This document shows positions 24,316 to 31,904 of a DNA stretch of 47,148 bases, piece by piece. A model generated the notes under the pieces. It was not told the origin of the DNA and searched no databases. It saw only the letters and a program-made list of their open reading frames with translations. The translations under genes and the position numbers were made by a program. How positions within the stretch are numbered: the stretch's first letter is position 1; each line of letters opens with the position of its first letter. Source of the stretch: an uncultured Verrucomicrobiota bacterium (GTDB lineage Bacteria > Verrucomicrobiota > Kiritimatiellia > CAIQIC01 > Lenti-01); the NCBI GenBank assembly GCA_937860055.1, contig CALMBO010000019.1, positions 1 to 47,148 on the forward strand, read 5' to 3'.

Positions 24316-24870
24316 ATGAAGAAGAACGTATGTGTGTTGATCGCCGACGGATCGGAAGAGATGGAGGCCGTGATCACGGTGGATGTGCTGCGCCGGGCCG
24401 GCATCGGCGTGTTCCTGGCGGGCGTGGGCGAGAGCCGCCTGGTGACCACCTCGCGCGGGGTGCGGATCGCGCCGGACGGCGCGTGGGACCCGGCCGAGGC
24501 CCCGCGGTTCGACGCGCTGGTGATTCCCGGCGGCATCGGCGGGACGCAGGCGATGCGGGAGGACGCCAGCGTGAAGCAGGCGGTGCGGGAGTTCCTGCTG
24601 GCCGGCAAGATCGTCGCCTCGCTCTGCGCGGGCCCGACGGTGCTGCACGAGGCCGGCGTGCTGGTTGGCAAGACGTTCACGAGCCATCCCTCCAGCCGCG
24701 AGGAGCTGCCGGCCGGCACCTGGGTGGACCAGCCCGTGGTGCGCGACGGGAACATCCTGACCAGCCAGGCGCCGGGGACGGCCTTCGCCTTCGCGCTCGC
24801 GCTGGTCGAGGCGCTGGAATCGCCCGAAACGGCGCAAAAGGTGGCGGCGGACATGCGGGTCCGCCCCTAG
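24316..24870 (+). CDS. DJ-1/PfpI family protein
   Basis: A 184-residue DJ-1 superfamily protein; relatives act as glyoxalase, deglycase-like or chaperone proteins against carbonyl and oxidative damage. The nucleophile-elbow Cys104 is in SLCAGPTVL, and the conserved Glu15 in GSEEME sits where DJ-1 has its cysteine-activating Glu. VIPGGIGG (69-76) matches the family. A GGAGGAAAG ribosome-binding site precedes the ATG. Length is normal. The exact substrate is unknown. Confidence 0.9.
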   Translation: MKKNVCVLIADGSEEMEAVITVDVLRRAGIGVFLAGVGESRLVTTSRGVRIAPDGAWDPAEAPRFDALVIPGGIGGTQAMREDASVKQAVREFLLAGKIVASLCAGPTVLHEAGVLVGKTFTSHPSSREELPAGTWVDQPVVRDGNILTSQAPGTAFAFALALVEALESPETAQKVAADMRVRP

Positions 24871-24877
24871 GCCGGGA

Positions 24878-25456
24878 ATGCCGAGGGGACCCGCCATTCC
24901 TGCCGGGCTCGAACGGGTGGAGGTGCCGCCCGAGGCGGGGGATCTGCCCGTGCCGCGCTTCGTGGACTGCTTCCTCCGCGACGCGGAGGATCGCGCCGCG
25001 ACATATGGCGACCGGGTGGGCCGGGGGTTGTTCGTGCCGGGCGACCACCGCCACGCCTTCCAGATCCTGCAGTGGCTGCTGCGGACGAAGGCGGCGGTCC
25101 GGGGCGCGGCTTTTCTCGAATGGGGCAGCGGGCAGGGGATGGCAACGATCCTGGCGGCGTTGCTGGGATACGACGCCCTCGGCGTGGAAATCGACGAGGG
25201 CCTCGTGGCGGAATCCCGCGAGCTCGCGGCGCGCTACGACACGCGGGCGCGCTTCGAGCATGGCAGCTACGACCCGGCGACGCCGGGCCTGAAGGTGTTC
25301 ACGGCGAAGAAGCGATCGGTGGTCTATGTGTATCCGTGGCCCGGCGAGGAGCCGTTTTTCCTGAGGTTGTTCGACGAGACGGCGGATCCGGGCGCCTTCC
25401 TGCTGATGTGCCTCGGGCCGGAAGACATCCGCGTGTACCGCAAGAAAGGGGCGTGA
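24878..25456 (+). CDS. Class I SAM-dependent methyltransferase-like protein
   Basis: A 192-residue protein with the Rossmann methyltransferase motif I FLEWGSGQGMATI (79-91) and an acidic motif II GVEIDE (102-107) that would bind the SAM ribose. The later part (VYVYPWPGEEP, LLMCLGPEDIRVY) fits strands 4 and 5. The substrate cannot be inferred. It starts seven bases after the DJ-1 gene and ends just before queH, so it belongs to the same operon. Confidence 0.75.
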   Translation: MPRGPAIPAGLERVEVPPEAGDLPVPRFVDCFLRDAEDRAATYGDRVGRGLFVPGDHRHAFQILQWLLRTKAAVRGAAFLEWGSGQGMATILAALLGYDALGVEIDEGLVAESRELAARYDTRARFEHGSYDPATPGLKVFTAKKRSVVYVYPWPGEEPFFLRLFDETADPGAFLLMCLGPEDIRVYRKKGA

Positions 25457-25459
25457 GCG

Positions 25460-26020
25460 ATGGAGAAGATCCTGGTCCATGCATGCTGCGCGCATTGCCT
25501 CGGCAAGCTCCTGGCGGGGCTGGGGGCCGAGCCGGCCGCCTATGCCCCGGTGGTCTATTGGGGCAATCCGAACATCCATCCGCTGATCGAATGGCGCCGC
25601 CGCCTGAAGGCGGTGAAGATGCTGGCCGAGCGCGCGAAGCTGCCGCTGATCGCCGACGAGACCTACGGGCTGGTGGAATTCTGCCGCGCGGTGCACGGAC
25701 ACGAGGCGGCGCCGGAGCGGTGCGCGCGCTGCTACGCCCTGCGTCTGGGGCGCGCCGCGAAAGCCGCGCGCGGGGCGGGATGCCGCGTCTTCACCTCGAC
25801 GCTCGTGACCAGTCGGCACCAGGACCACGCCCTGATCCGCGCGGCGGGGGAGGCGGCGGGCGCCGCCGAAGGCGTGGAGTTCCTCTACCGCGACTGGCGC
25901 GCGGCGGAGGCCGACGGGGATCTCGTGGAGATGCTCTACCACCAGCAATACTGCGGGTGCATCTTCAGCGAATACGACCGGTTCAAGGACACGACCACGC
26001 ATCTGTGGCCGGCTCGCTAG
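25460..26020 (+). CDS. queH: Epoxyqueuosine reductase QueH
   Basis: A 186-residue QueH (formerly DUF208) enzyme that reduces epoxyqueuosine to queuosine, the last step of the wobble-base modification in tRNAs with GUN anticodons. All metal and cluster cysteines are present: HACCAHC (Cys9, Cys10, Cys13), ERCARCYALRL (Cys88, Cys91) and YCGCIFSEYDR (Cys165, Cys167). It is the non-homologous, cobalamin-independent replacement of QueG. The start is three bases after the previous stop. The last gene of the run before the rpmB promoter. Confidence 0.93.
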   Translation: MEKILVHACCAHCLGKLLAGLGAEPAAYAPVVYWGNPNIHPLIEWRRRLKAVKMLAERAKLPLIADETYGLVEFCRAVHGHEAAPERCARCYALRLGRAAKAARGAGCRVFTSTLVTSRHQDHALIRAAGEAAGAAEGVEFLYRDWRAAEADGDLVEMLYHQQYCGCIFSEYDRFKDTTTHLWPAR

Positions 26021-26037
26021 AAAACCCGCTTTTTCTC

Positions 26038-26066
26038 TTGCGCGGGGCGGGGGCGGGGGCTATAGT
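26038..26066 (+). promoter_or_regulatory. Predicted promoter of rpmB
   Basis: TTGCGC (26038-26043), a 17-bp spacer of nearly pure G and C, and TATAGT (26061-26066) matching five of six -10 positions. The start would lie about 20 bases before the ATG, leaving room for the GAGGAGAGA ribosome-binding site. Confidence 0.55.
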
Positions 26067-26093
26067 TCGCGCACTTTTTACGAGGAGAGAAGA

Positions 26094-26339
26094 ATGTCTA
26101 CAGTTTGCCAGATTTGCGGAAAAGGCGCTTCGGTCGGAGCGCGGATCGTGCGGCACGGCTTGGCCAAGAAGAAGGGCGGCATCGGGTTGCACACGACGGC
26201 CGTCACGAAGCGGACCTTCAAGCCCAATTTGCAGAAGTTGCGCGCCCGCGTGGGCAAGTCCGTGAAGACGCTGACGGTGTGCACGTCCTGCATCAAGGCC
26301 GGCAAGGTCGTGAAGGCGGGCAAGACCGCCAAGGCGTGA
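26094..26339 (+). CDS. rpmB: 50S ribosomal protein L28
   Basis: An 81-residue ribosomal protein L28 of the zinc-binding (C+) type, with CQIC (Cys5, Cys8) and CTSC (Cys62, Cys65). The central TTAVTKRTFKPNLQ is the L28 family signature. A GGAGAGA ribosome-binding site and a good promoter precede it, and an intrinsic terminator follows, so it is a single-gene transcription unit. The basic Lys/Ala tail is typical. Confidence 0.96.
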   Translation: MSTVCQICGKGASVGARIVRHGLAKKKGGIGLHTTAVTKRTFKPNLQKLRARVGKSVKTLTVCTSCIKAGKVVKAGKTAKA

Positions 26340-26390
26340 GGTTGCGCGGAGGTCCACGCCGCAAGATCCGGGGCCCCGAGGCCCCGCGGA

Positions 26391-26430
26391 AACACCCCGC
26401 CGCGCTCGCGCGACGAGGTGTTTTGCTTTT
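26391..26430 (+). terminator. Intrinsic terminator after rpmB
   Basis: AACACC (26391-26396) pairs with GGTGTT (26417-26422) and the inner CGCG/CGCG arms extend the stem around CTCG, with C-A mismatches. TTTTGCTTTT follows. A second GC palindrome, GGGGCC and GGCCCC around CCGA, lies just upstream at about 26370-26385. Confidence 0.65.
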
Positions 26431-26461
26431 GGATGGATGACGAGGAAAACGGAGCGAGCCC

Positions 26462-27766
26462 ATGAGCGAAAGCAAGAAAAGCAGCAAGGCCAGCCTGAGC
26501 GTCGATGGCAAGACCATCGAACTGGAGGTGCTGGAGAGCACGATGGGCGAACGCGCCCTGAACCTGAGCCGCGTCAAGGCGGAGACGGGCTGCTTCGCGT
26601 TCGACCCGGCGATGGTCAACACCGCGGTCTGCCGCAGCGCCATTACCTACGTGGACGGCGACAAGGGGATCCTGCTGCACCGGGGCTATCCCATCGAGGA
26701 GCTGGCGGAGCACTGCACCTTCATCGAAGTGGCCTACCTGCTGATCCACGGCGAGCTGCCGACGGCCGACCAGCGGCAGCGGTTTTCGCGGCTGCTGAAC
26801 ATCCATTCGATGCTGCACGAGGACATGCGCAGCTTCTTCGGGAACTATCCCGAGGGCGCGCATCCGATGGCGGTGCTGTCGGCGATGGTGGTTTCGCTCT
26901 CGAGCTTCTATCCCGAGCTGCGCCTGGACAGCGACAAGGAGGAGATCGACACCACGGTGACGCGCCTGCTGTCGAAGCTGCGCACGATCGCGGCGTTCTC
27001 CTACAAGAAGTCGATCGGCGAACCCTTCGTCTATCCCAGCCACAAGTACAGCTATTGCGAGAACTTCCTGAACATGATGTTCCGGTCGCCCGTTTCGCTC
27101 TACGAGGCGGATCCCTACGACGTGGCGGTGATGAACAAGCTGCTGATTTTGCACGCGGACCACGAGCAGAACGCCTCGACGACGGCGGTGCGCATGGTCG
27201 GCAGCACGGGCGCGAACCTCTACGCGTGCGTGTCGGCGGGCATCTGCGCGCTGTGGGGCCCGCTCCATGGCGGCGCCAACCAGGCCGTGGTCGAGATGCT
27301 CGAGAAGATCCAGAAGGAAGGGCTCACGCTCGACCAGGTCGTGGCGAAGGCGAAGGACAAGAACGATCCGTTCCGGCTGATGGGCTTCGGGCACCGGATC
27401 TACAAGTCCTACGATCCGCGCGCCAAGATCGCCAAGAAGCTGTGCATGGCGGTGCTGAACAAGAAGCGGCTGTCCGACCCGATGGTGGAGATCGCGATGG
27501 CGCTGGAGGAGCGCGCCCTGAAGGACGACTACTTCAGGGAGCGGAACCTGTATCCGAACGTGGATTTCTACACGGGGCTGATCTACCGCGCCCTGGGCTT
27601 CCCGAAGGAGATGTTCACGGTGCTGTTCGCCCTCGGCCGGCTGCCGGGCTGGATCGCCCACTGGCAGGAGATGAGGCAGGATCCCGAGCAGAAGATCATG
27701 CGGCCGCGCCAGATCTACATGGGGCCGGCGAAGACCGACTACGTGCACATCGAGGCCCGGGGCTGA
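26462..27766 (+). CDS. gltA: Citrate synthase (type II)
   Basis: A 434-residue enzyme condensing oxaloacetate with acetyl-CoA to citrate, first step of the TCA cycle. Catalytic residues correspond to E. coli GltA: His269 in GPLHGGAN, His311 in GFGHRIYK and Asp368 in NLYPNVDFY. LHADHEQNAST (230-240) is also conserved. The length and N-terminal beta domain indicate the hexameric type II form that is allosterically inhibited by NADH in proteobacteria; NADH control here is untested. GGAG lies eight bases upstream of the ATG. A TPR gene follows after seven bases. Confidence 0.96.
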   Translation: MSESKKSSKASLSVDGKTIELEVLESTMGERALNLSRVKAETGCFAFDPAMVNTAVCRSAITYVDGDKGILLHRGYPIEELAEHCTFIEVAYLLIHGELPTADQRQRFSRLLNIHSMLHEDMRSFFGNYPEGAHPMAVLSAMVVSLSSFYPELRLDSDKEEIDTTVTRLLSKLRTIAAFSYKKSIGEPFVYPSHKYSYCENFLNMMFRSPVSLYEADPYDVAVMNKLLILHADHEQNASTTAVRMVGSTGANLYACVSAGICALWGPLHGGANQAVVEMLEKIQKEGLTLDQVVAKAKDKNDPFRLMGFGHRIYKSYDPRAKIAKKLCMAVLNKKRLSDPMVEIAMALEERALKDDYFRERNLYPNVDFYTGLIYRALGFPKEMFTVLFALGRLPGWIAHWQEMRQDPEQKIMRPRQIYMGPAKTDYVHIEARG

Positions 27767-27773
27767 TTCCGCG

Positions 27774-28202
27774 GTGAAGGAAACCCGTCCAGAGGAGGCT
27801 CCGGGTCCGGAGGAGGCCGCCGCCCGCGCGGCGGAGGAGGAGCGCGCGCGCCGCATCGAGGTGGAATTTCTCGAAGGCGTGCGTGCGCGCCTGCCCTCGC
27901 ATCCCGCCGTGGTGGAGAGCCTGGGCTGCCTCTACACGGAGATGGGCCGCTACCAGGACGGGCTCCGCGCCGACCGCGAAATGGTCAAGATGACGCCCGA
28001 TTCGCCGAACGCGTGGTACAACCTCGCCTGCAGCCTGTCGCTGACGGGGCAGGCCGACGACGCCTTTGCCGCGTTGGAGAAGGCCATCGGCCTCGGCTAC
28101 GACGACGCCGAATGGATGCAGGACGACGACGATTTCGAGCCGATCAAGAAGGATCCGCGCTTCGTGCGGCTTCTCGCGCAGCTCCTCGCCCGCAAGGCCT
28201 GA
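27774..28202 (+). CDS. Small TPR protein, GTG start
   Basis: A 142-residue protein with an acidic, Glu/Ala-rich N-terminus (about 1-30) and about two to three tetratricopeptide repeats: SLGCLYTEMGRYQDGLRADREMV and NAWYNLACSLSLTGQADDAFAALEKAI. The final part DDFEPIKKDPRFVRLL is the common cap of TPR proteins that hold a last repeat-like helix. The GTG start lies seven bases after gltA. TPRs bind other proteins; the partner is unknown. It is followed by the double palindrome locus. Confidence 0.8.
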   Translation: MKETRPEEAPGPEEAAARAAEEERARRIEVEFLEGVRARLPSHPAVVESLGCLYTEMGRYQDGLRADREMVKMTPDSPNAWYNLACSLSLTGQADDAFAALEKAIGLGYDDAEWMQDDDDFEPIKKDPRFVRLLAQLLARKA

Positions 28203-28239
28203 GGCCGCCCCTCGGCGTCGCGGGCGCGCGGTTCAAAAG

Positions 28240-28290
28240 TTTTTCCATTGCGTGGAAAATCCGCCCAAACCTTTTCCATTGTGTGGAAAA
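28240..28290. repeat. Second pair of TTTTCCA-N5-TGGAAAA palindromes
   Basis: Two palindromes, 28240-28259 (loop TTGCG) and 28272-28290 (loop TTGTG), with equivalent bases exactly 31 bp apart, as at 15664-15715. The locus lies between the convergent TPR and udk genes. The sequence between the two palindromes differs from the first locus, so the palindromes and their spacing, not the whole segment, are conserved. Confidence 0.75.
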
Positions 28291-28345
28291 ATCCGGGGCG
28301 CGGGCATGGGCGGCGCCTTCGCCGTGCGGAAGGCGGGCGGGGGGA

Positions 28346-28969
<624 letters not shown>

Positions 28970-29025
28970 GGGGGAAATCCTATCCGAAATCGGAAGAAAA
29001 GCCAAATGGCGGAGGGCATTTTAGC

Positions 29026-29059
29026 AGGAAAACAGGAAACACAGGAAAACAGGAGAACA
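29026..29059 (+). repeat. Short direct repeat AGGAAAACAGGA x2
   Basis: The 12-bp word AGGAAAACAGGA occurs at 29026-29037 and 29043-29054, in an A/G-only-like patch between udk and the inverted-repeat element. Less GC-rich than its surroundings. Confidence 0.5.
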
Positions 29060-29072
29060 GCCAAGCCGCCGT

Positions 29073-29175
29073 CTTCCACAGAGAGCACGGAGGGGCACGG
29101 AGGAACAGCCGGATGTTTTGGGCTTCGCTCGGAGGAATTCCGACTCTCGGTGTATCTCTGCGGACTCTGCGAGAG
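29073..29175. repeat. Gene-less inverted-repeat element related to the GxxExxY cassette ends
   Basis: The left part (29073-29105) carries three CACAGAG/CACGGAG units and matches the left cassette end at about 24 of 32 positions. The right part (29144-29175) is inverted and matches the right cassette end at about 22 of 32. Only 38 bp lie between them, with no gene. It sits between upp and udk and looks like a deletion derivative or a minimal non-autonomous form. Confidence 0.55.
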
Positions 29176-29185
29176 GGAAGGCGGT

Positions 29186-29815
29186 TCACAGGGTTCCGAA
29201 GAGGCGGTCGCCGCAGTCGCCGAGGCCGGGCAGGATGTAGCCCTGGCCGTTGAGGCATTCGTCGAGCATGGCGGTGTAGACGTGGACGTCCGGATGGGCG
29301 GCGTGGAGGGCCTGGAGCCCTTCGGGGGCGGCGAGGACGGAGACGACGGTGATGCGGCGGATGCCTTTTTCCTTGAGGCGGGCGATGGCGTAGGCGAGGG
29401 ATCCGCCGGTGGCGAGCATGGGGTCGAGGAGGAAGACCCGCATGGATTCGGCGCCGGGGGGCAGCTTGCAGTAGTATTCGACGGGCTGGAGGGTCTGTTC
29501 GTCGCGGTAGACGCCGATGTGGCCGACCTTGGCGGCGGGGATCAGGTGCAGGATGCCCTCGACCATGCCGAGACCGGCGCGGAGGATGGGGACGAGGAGG
29601 ACTTGCTCGGCGAGCTGCTGGGCGTCGCAGGGGGCGAGGGGGGTCTGGAGGCGGACGGGGCGGAGGGCGAGGTCGCGGGTGATTTCGTAGACGATGAGGT
29701 AGGAGAGCTCGTTGAGGGTCTCGCGGAAGAGGGGGTTGGGGGTGTCGCGGTCTCGGAGGATGGAGAGCTTGTGCTCGATGAGCGGGTGCTTGAGGATGGT
29801 GGCGTTGGGGAACAT
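29186..29815 (-). CDS. upp: Uracil phosphoribosyltransferase
   Basis: A 209-residue enzyme that makes UMP from uracil and PRPP. The PRPP loop is seen in LLDPMLATGGSLAYAI, and LVPILRAGLGMVEG and VGHIGVYRDE are family signatures; the C-terminal GYILPGLGDCGDRLFGT is the uracil-binding end. Length is normal. GGAGGAAAAA precedes the ATG by a suitable distance, and a possible -10 TACAGT lies at 29838-29843 on the minus strand. With udk and cdd it completes a pyrimidine salvage set in the window. Confidence 0.96.
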   Translation of the reverse strand: MFPNATILKHPLIEHKLSILRDRDTPNPLFRETLNELSYLIVYEITRDLALRPVRLQTPLAPCDAQQLAEQVLLVPILRAGLGMVEGILHLIPAAKVGHIGVYRDEQTLQPVEYYCKLPPGAESMRVFLLDPMLATGGSLAYAIARLKEKGIRRITVVSVLAAPEGLQALHAAHPDVHVYTAMLDECLNGQGYILPGLGDCGDRLFGTL

Positions 29816-30048
29816 GGGCTTTTTCCTCCGTAGGGGGACTGTAGCAGGGGGGGCGGCAGGATGGAAAGGGGGAAGGCGGGCCTGCGTGAGGAAGCGGCGA
29901 CCGGCGATTTGAACGATTTCCGGCTTTTCTTATTTGCTTGGGGGAGGAAATCGGGTAGATAGGAAATCTCTTGCAGGGAAGACGGGTAAAATGTTTTACT
30001 GGACAGATTGAAGTTGCTTTAGAACCCCGAAAAGGAGCCCGTAAAGCC

Positions 30049-30510
30049 ATGGACATAGATCGGATCAAAACCGTGATCGACCTGATGCGCGAGCACGAAC
30101 TGAGCGAATTCGCCATCGAGGAACCGGATTTCAAGCTGACGCTGAAGCGGGGGAATCCCGCCGGCCTGATGATGGCGGCGCCGATGATGGCCCCGGCGAT
30201 GGCTCCGGCGGCGGCTCCCGCGGCGCCCGCCGCCGCGCCTGCGGCGCCGGCCCCTGCGGCGGATGAAAACCTCACGCCCATCGCCTCGCCGCTGGTGGGG
30301 ACGTTCTACCGGGCGTCGTCTCCGGATTCGGAGCCGTTCGTGGGCGTGGGCAGCCGCGTGACCAAGGACACCGTGGTGTGCATCATCGAGGCCATGAAGG
30401 TGATGAACGAGATCAAGGCCGAGACGAGCGGCACGATCAAGAAGATCCTGGTCGAGAACGCCACGGCCGTCCAGTTCGGGCAGCCGATCTTCCTGATCGA
30501 GAAGGGTTGA
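30049..30510 (+). CDS. accB: Biotin carboxyl carrier protein of acetyl-CoA carboxylase
   Basis: A 153-residue subunit that carries biotin between biotin carboxylase and carboxyltransferase in fatty acid synthesis. Residues 1-35 form the N-terminal helix region, a long Ala/Pro/Met linker runs about 38-72, and the biotinyl domain follows with EAMKVMN, Lys117 being the biotinylation site. The start at 30049 has AAGGAG upstream; an in-frame ATG further upstream has none. accC begins seven bases after the stop. Confidence 0.96.
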   Translation: MDIDRIKTVIDLMREHELSEFAIEEPDFKLTLKRGNPAGLMMAAPMMAPAMAPAAAPAAPAAAPAAPAPAADENLTPIASPLVGTFYRASSPDSEPFVGVGSRVTKDTVVCIIEAMKVMNEIKAETSGTIKKILVENATAVQFGQPIFLIEKG

Positions 30511-30517
30511 GGCCGGC

Positions 30518-31879
30518 ATGTTCAAGCGAATCCTGATCGCGAACCGGGGCGAGATCGCCGTCCGCGTGATCCGGGCGTGCCGGGAGATGGGCATCCGCAC
30601 GGTGGCGGTGTATTCGCAGCCGGACGAATCCTGCCTGCACGTGCAGCTGGCGGACGAGGCGGTGTGCATCGGGAAGGCGCCGTCTTCGGAAAGCTACCTG
30701 AAGATCGCCAACATCATCAGCGCGGCCGAGGTGACGGACGTGGACGCCATCCACCCGGGCTTCGGCTTCCTTTCGGAGAACGCGCATTTCGCGGACATCT
30801 GCGAGGAGTGCGGCATCACGTTCATCGGCCCGTCGCAGGACAACATCCGGAACATGGGCGACAAGAACAAGGCGCGCGAGCTGATGCGCAAGGCGGGGGT
30901 GCCGGTGACGCCGGGCAGCGACGGGATCGTGCCGACGCAGGAAGCGGCGCTGGCGGTCGCGAAGAAGCTGGGATATCCCGTGCTGATCAAGGCGGTGGCG
31001 GGGGGCGGCGGCAAGGGGATGCGCATCGCGCGAAACGACGTGAGCCTGGCGCAGGGGTTCATGACGGCGAGTTCCGAGGCGGAGCGCGCCTTCGGCAACC
31101 CGGACGTCTACGTGGAGAAGCTGGTGGAGCGGGCGCGGCACATCGAGGTGCAGCTGCTGGCGGACAACCACGGGCATGTCTACCAGCTCGGCGAACGCGA
31201 CTGCTCGATCCAGCGGCGGCACCAGAAGCTGCTGGAGGAGACGCCCAGCCCGGCGCTGACGCCGGACCGGCGCAAGAAGCTGCTGAAGGCGGCGGTGAAG
31301 GCCGCGCAGGCCTGCAAGCTGCGCAACGTGGCGACCATCGAATTCCTCTGGAACGAGGATGCGCAGGAATTCTATTTCATGGAGATGAACACGCGCATCC
31401 AGGTGGAGCATCCGATCACCGAGGAGGTGACGGGCGCCGACCTGGTGCAGCTGCAGATCCGGGCGGCGGCGGGCGAAGTGATGAAATTCCCCGACGACGA
31501 ATTCGCGCCGCGCGGCCACGCCATCGAAGTGCGCGTGAACGCGGAGAACCCCTACAAGAACTTCACGCCCTCGCCGGGGCCGGTCCAGGCAGTGCATTTC
31601 CCGGGCGGCCCGGGCATCCGCGTGGATTCGCACGTGTACTCGGGCTACGTGATCCCCCCGTTCTACGACAGCATGATCGGCAAGATCATCGCGCGCGGCA
31701 AGAACCGGGAGGAGGCGCTGACGCGCATGGCGCGCGCGCTGGCGGAATTCAAGATGGTGGGGCCTTCGACGACGGTGCCGGTGGCGCAGGCGCTGCTGGC
31801 CGATGCGCGGTTCCTGCGCGGGGAATACAACACGCATTTCCTCGAGCAGTTCATGAACGACGTCTTCTGGGTCTCGTGA
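30518..31879 (+). CDS. accC: Biotin carboxylase subunit of acetyl-CoA carboxylase
   Basis: A 453-residue ATP-grasp enzyme that carboxylates biotin on AccB with bicarbonate and ATP. The N-terminal FKRILIANRGEIAVRVIRA, the glycine-rich GGGGKGMR loop, ERDCSIQRRHQKLLEE and MEMNTRIQVEHPITEEVTG are all intact. Length matches E. coli AccC. It is in an operon with accB; the carboxyltransferase genes are not in this window. Confidence 0.97.
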   Translation: MFKRILIANRGEIAVRVIRACREMGIRTVAVYSQPDESCLHVQLADEAVCIGKAPSSESYLKIANIISAAEVTDVDAIHPGFGFLSENAHFADICEECGITFIGPSQDNIRNMGDKNKARELMRKAGVPVTPGSDGIVPTQEAALAVAKKLGYPVLIKAVAGGGGKGMRIARNDVSLAQGFMTASSEAERAFGNPDVYVEKLVERARHIEVQLLADNHGHVYQLGERDCSIQRRHQKLLEETPSPALTPDRRKKLLKAAVKAAQACKLRNVATIEFLWNEDAQEFYFMEMNTRIQVEHPITEEVTGADLVQLQIRAAAGEVMKFPDDEFAPRGHAIEVRVNAENPYKNFTPSPGPVQAVHFPGGPGIRVDSHVYSGYVIPPFYDSMIGKIIARGKNREEALTRMARALAEFKMVGPSTTVPVAQALLADARFLRGEYNTHFLEQFMNDVFWVS

Positions 31880-31904
31880 GGCCTTTTCAGCGGGGATCCG
31901 CGGC

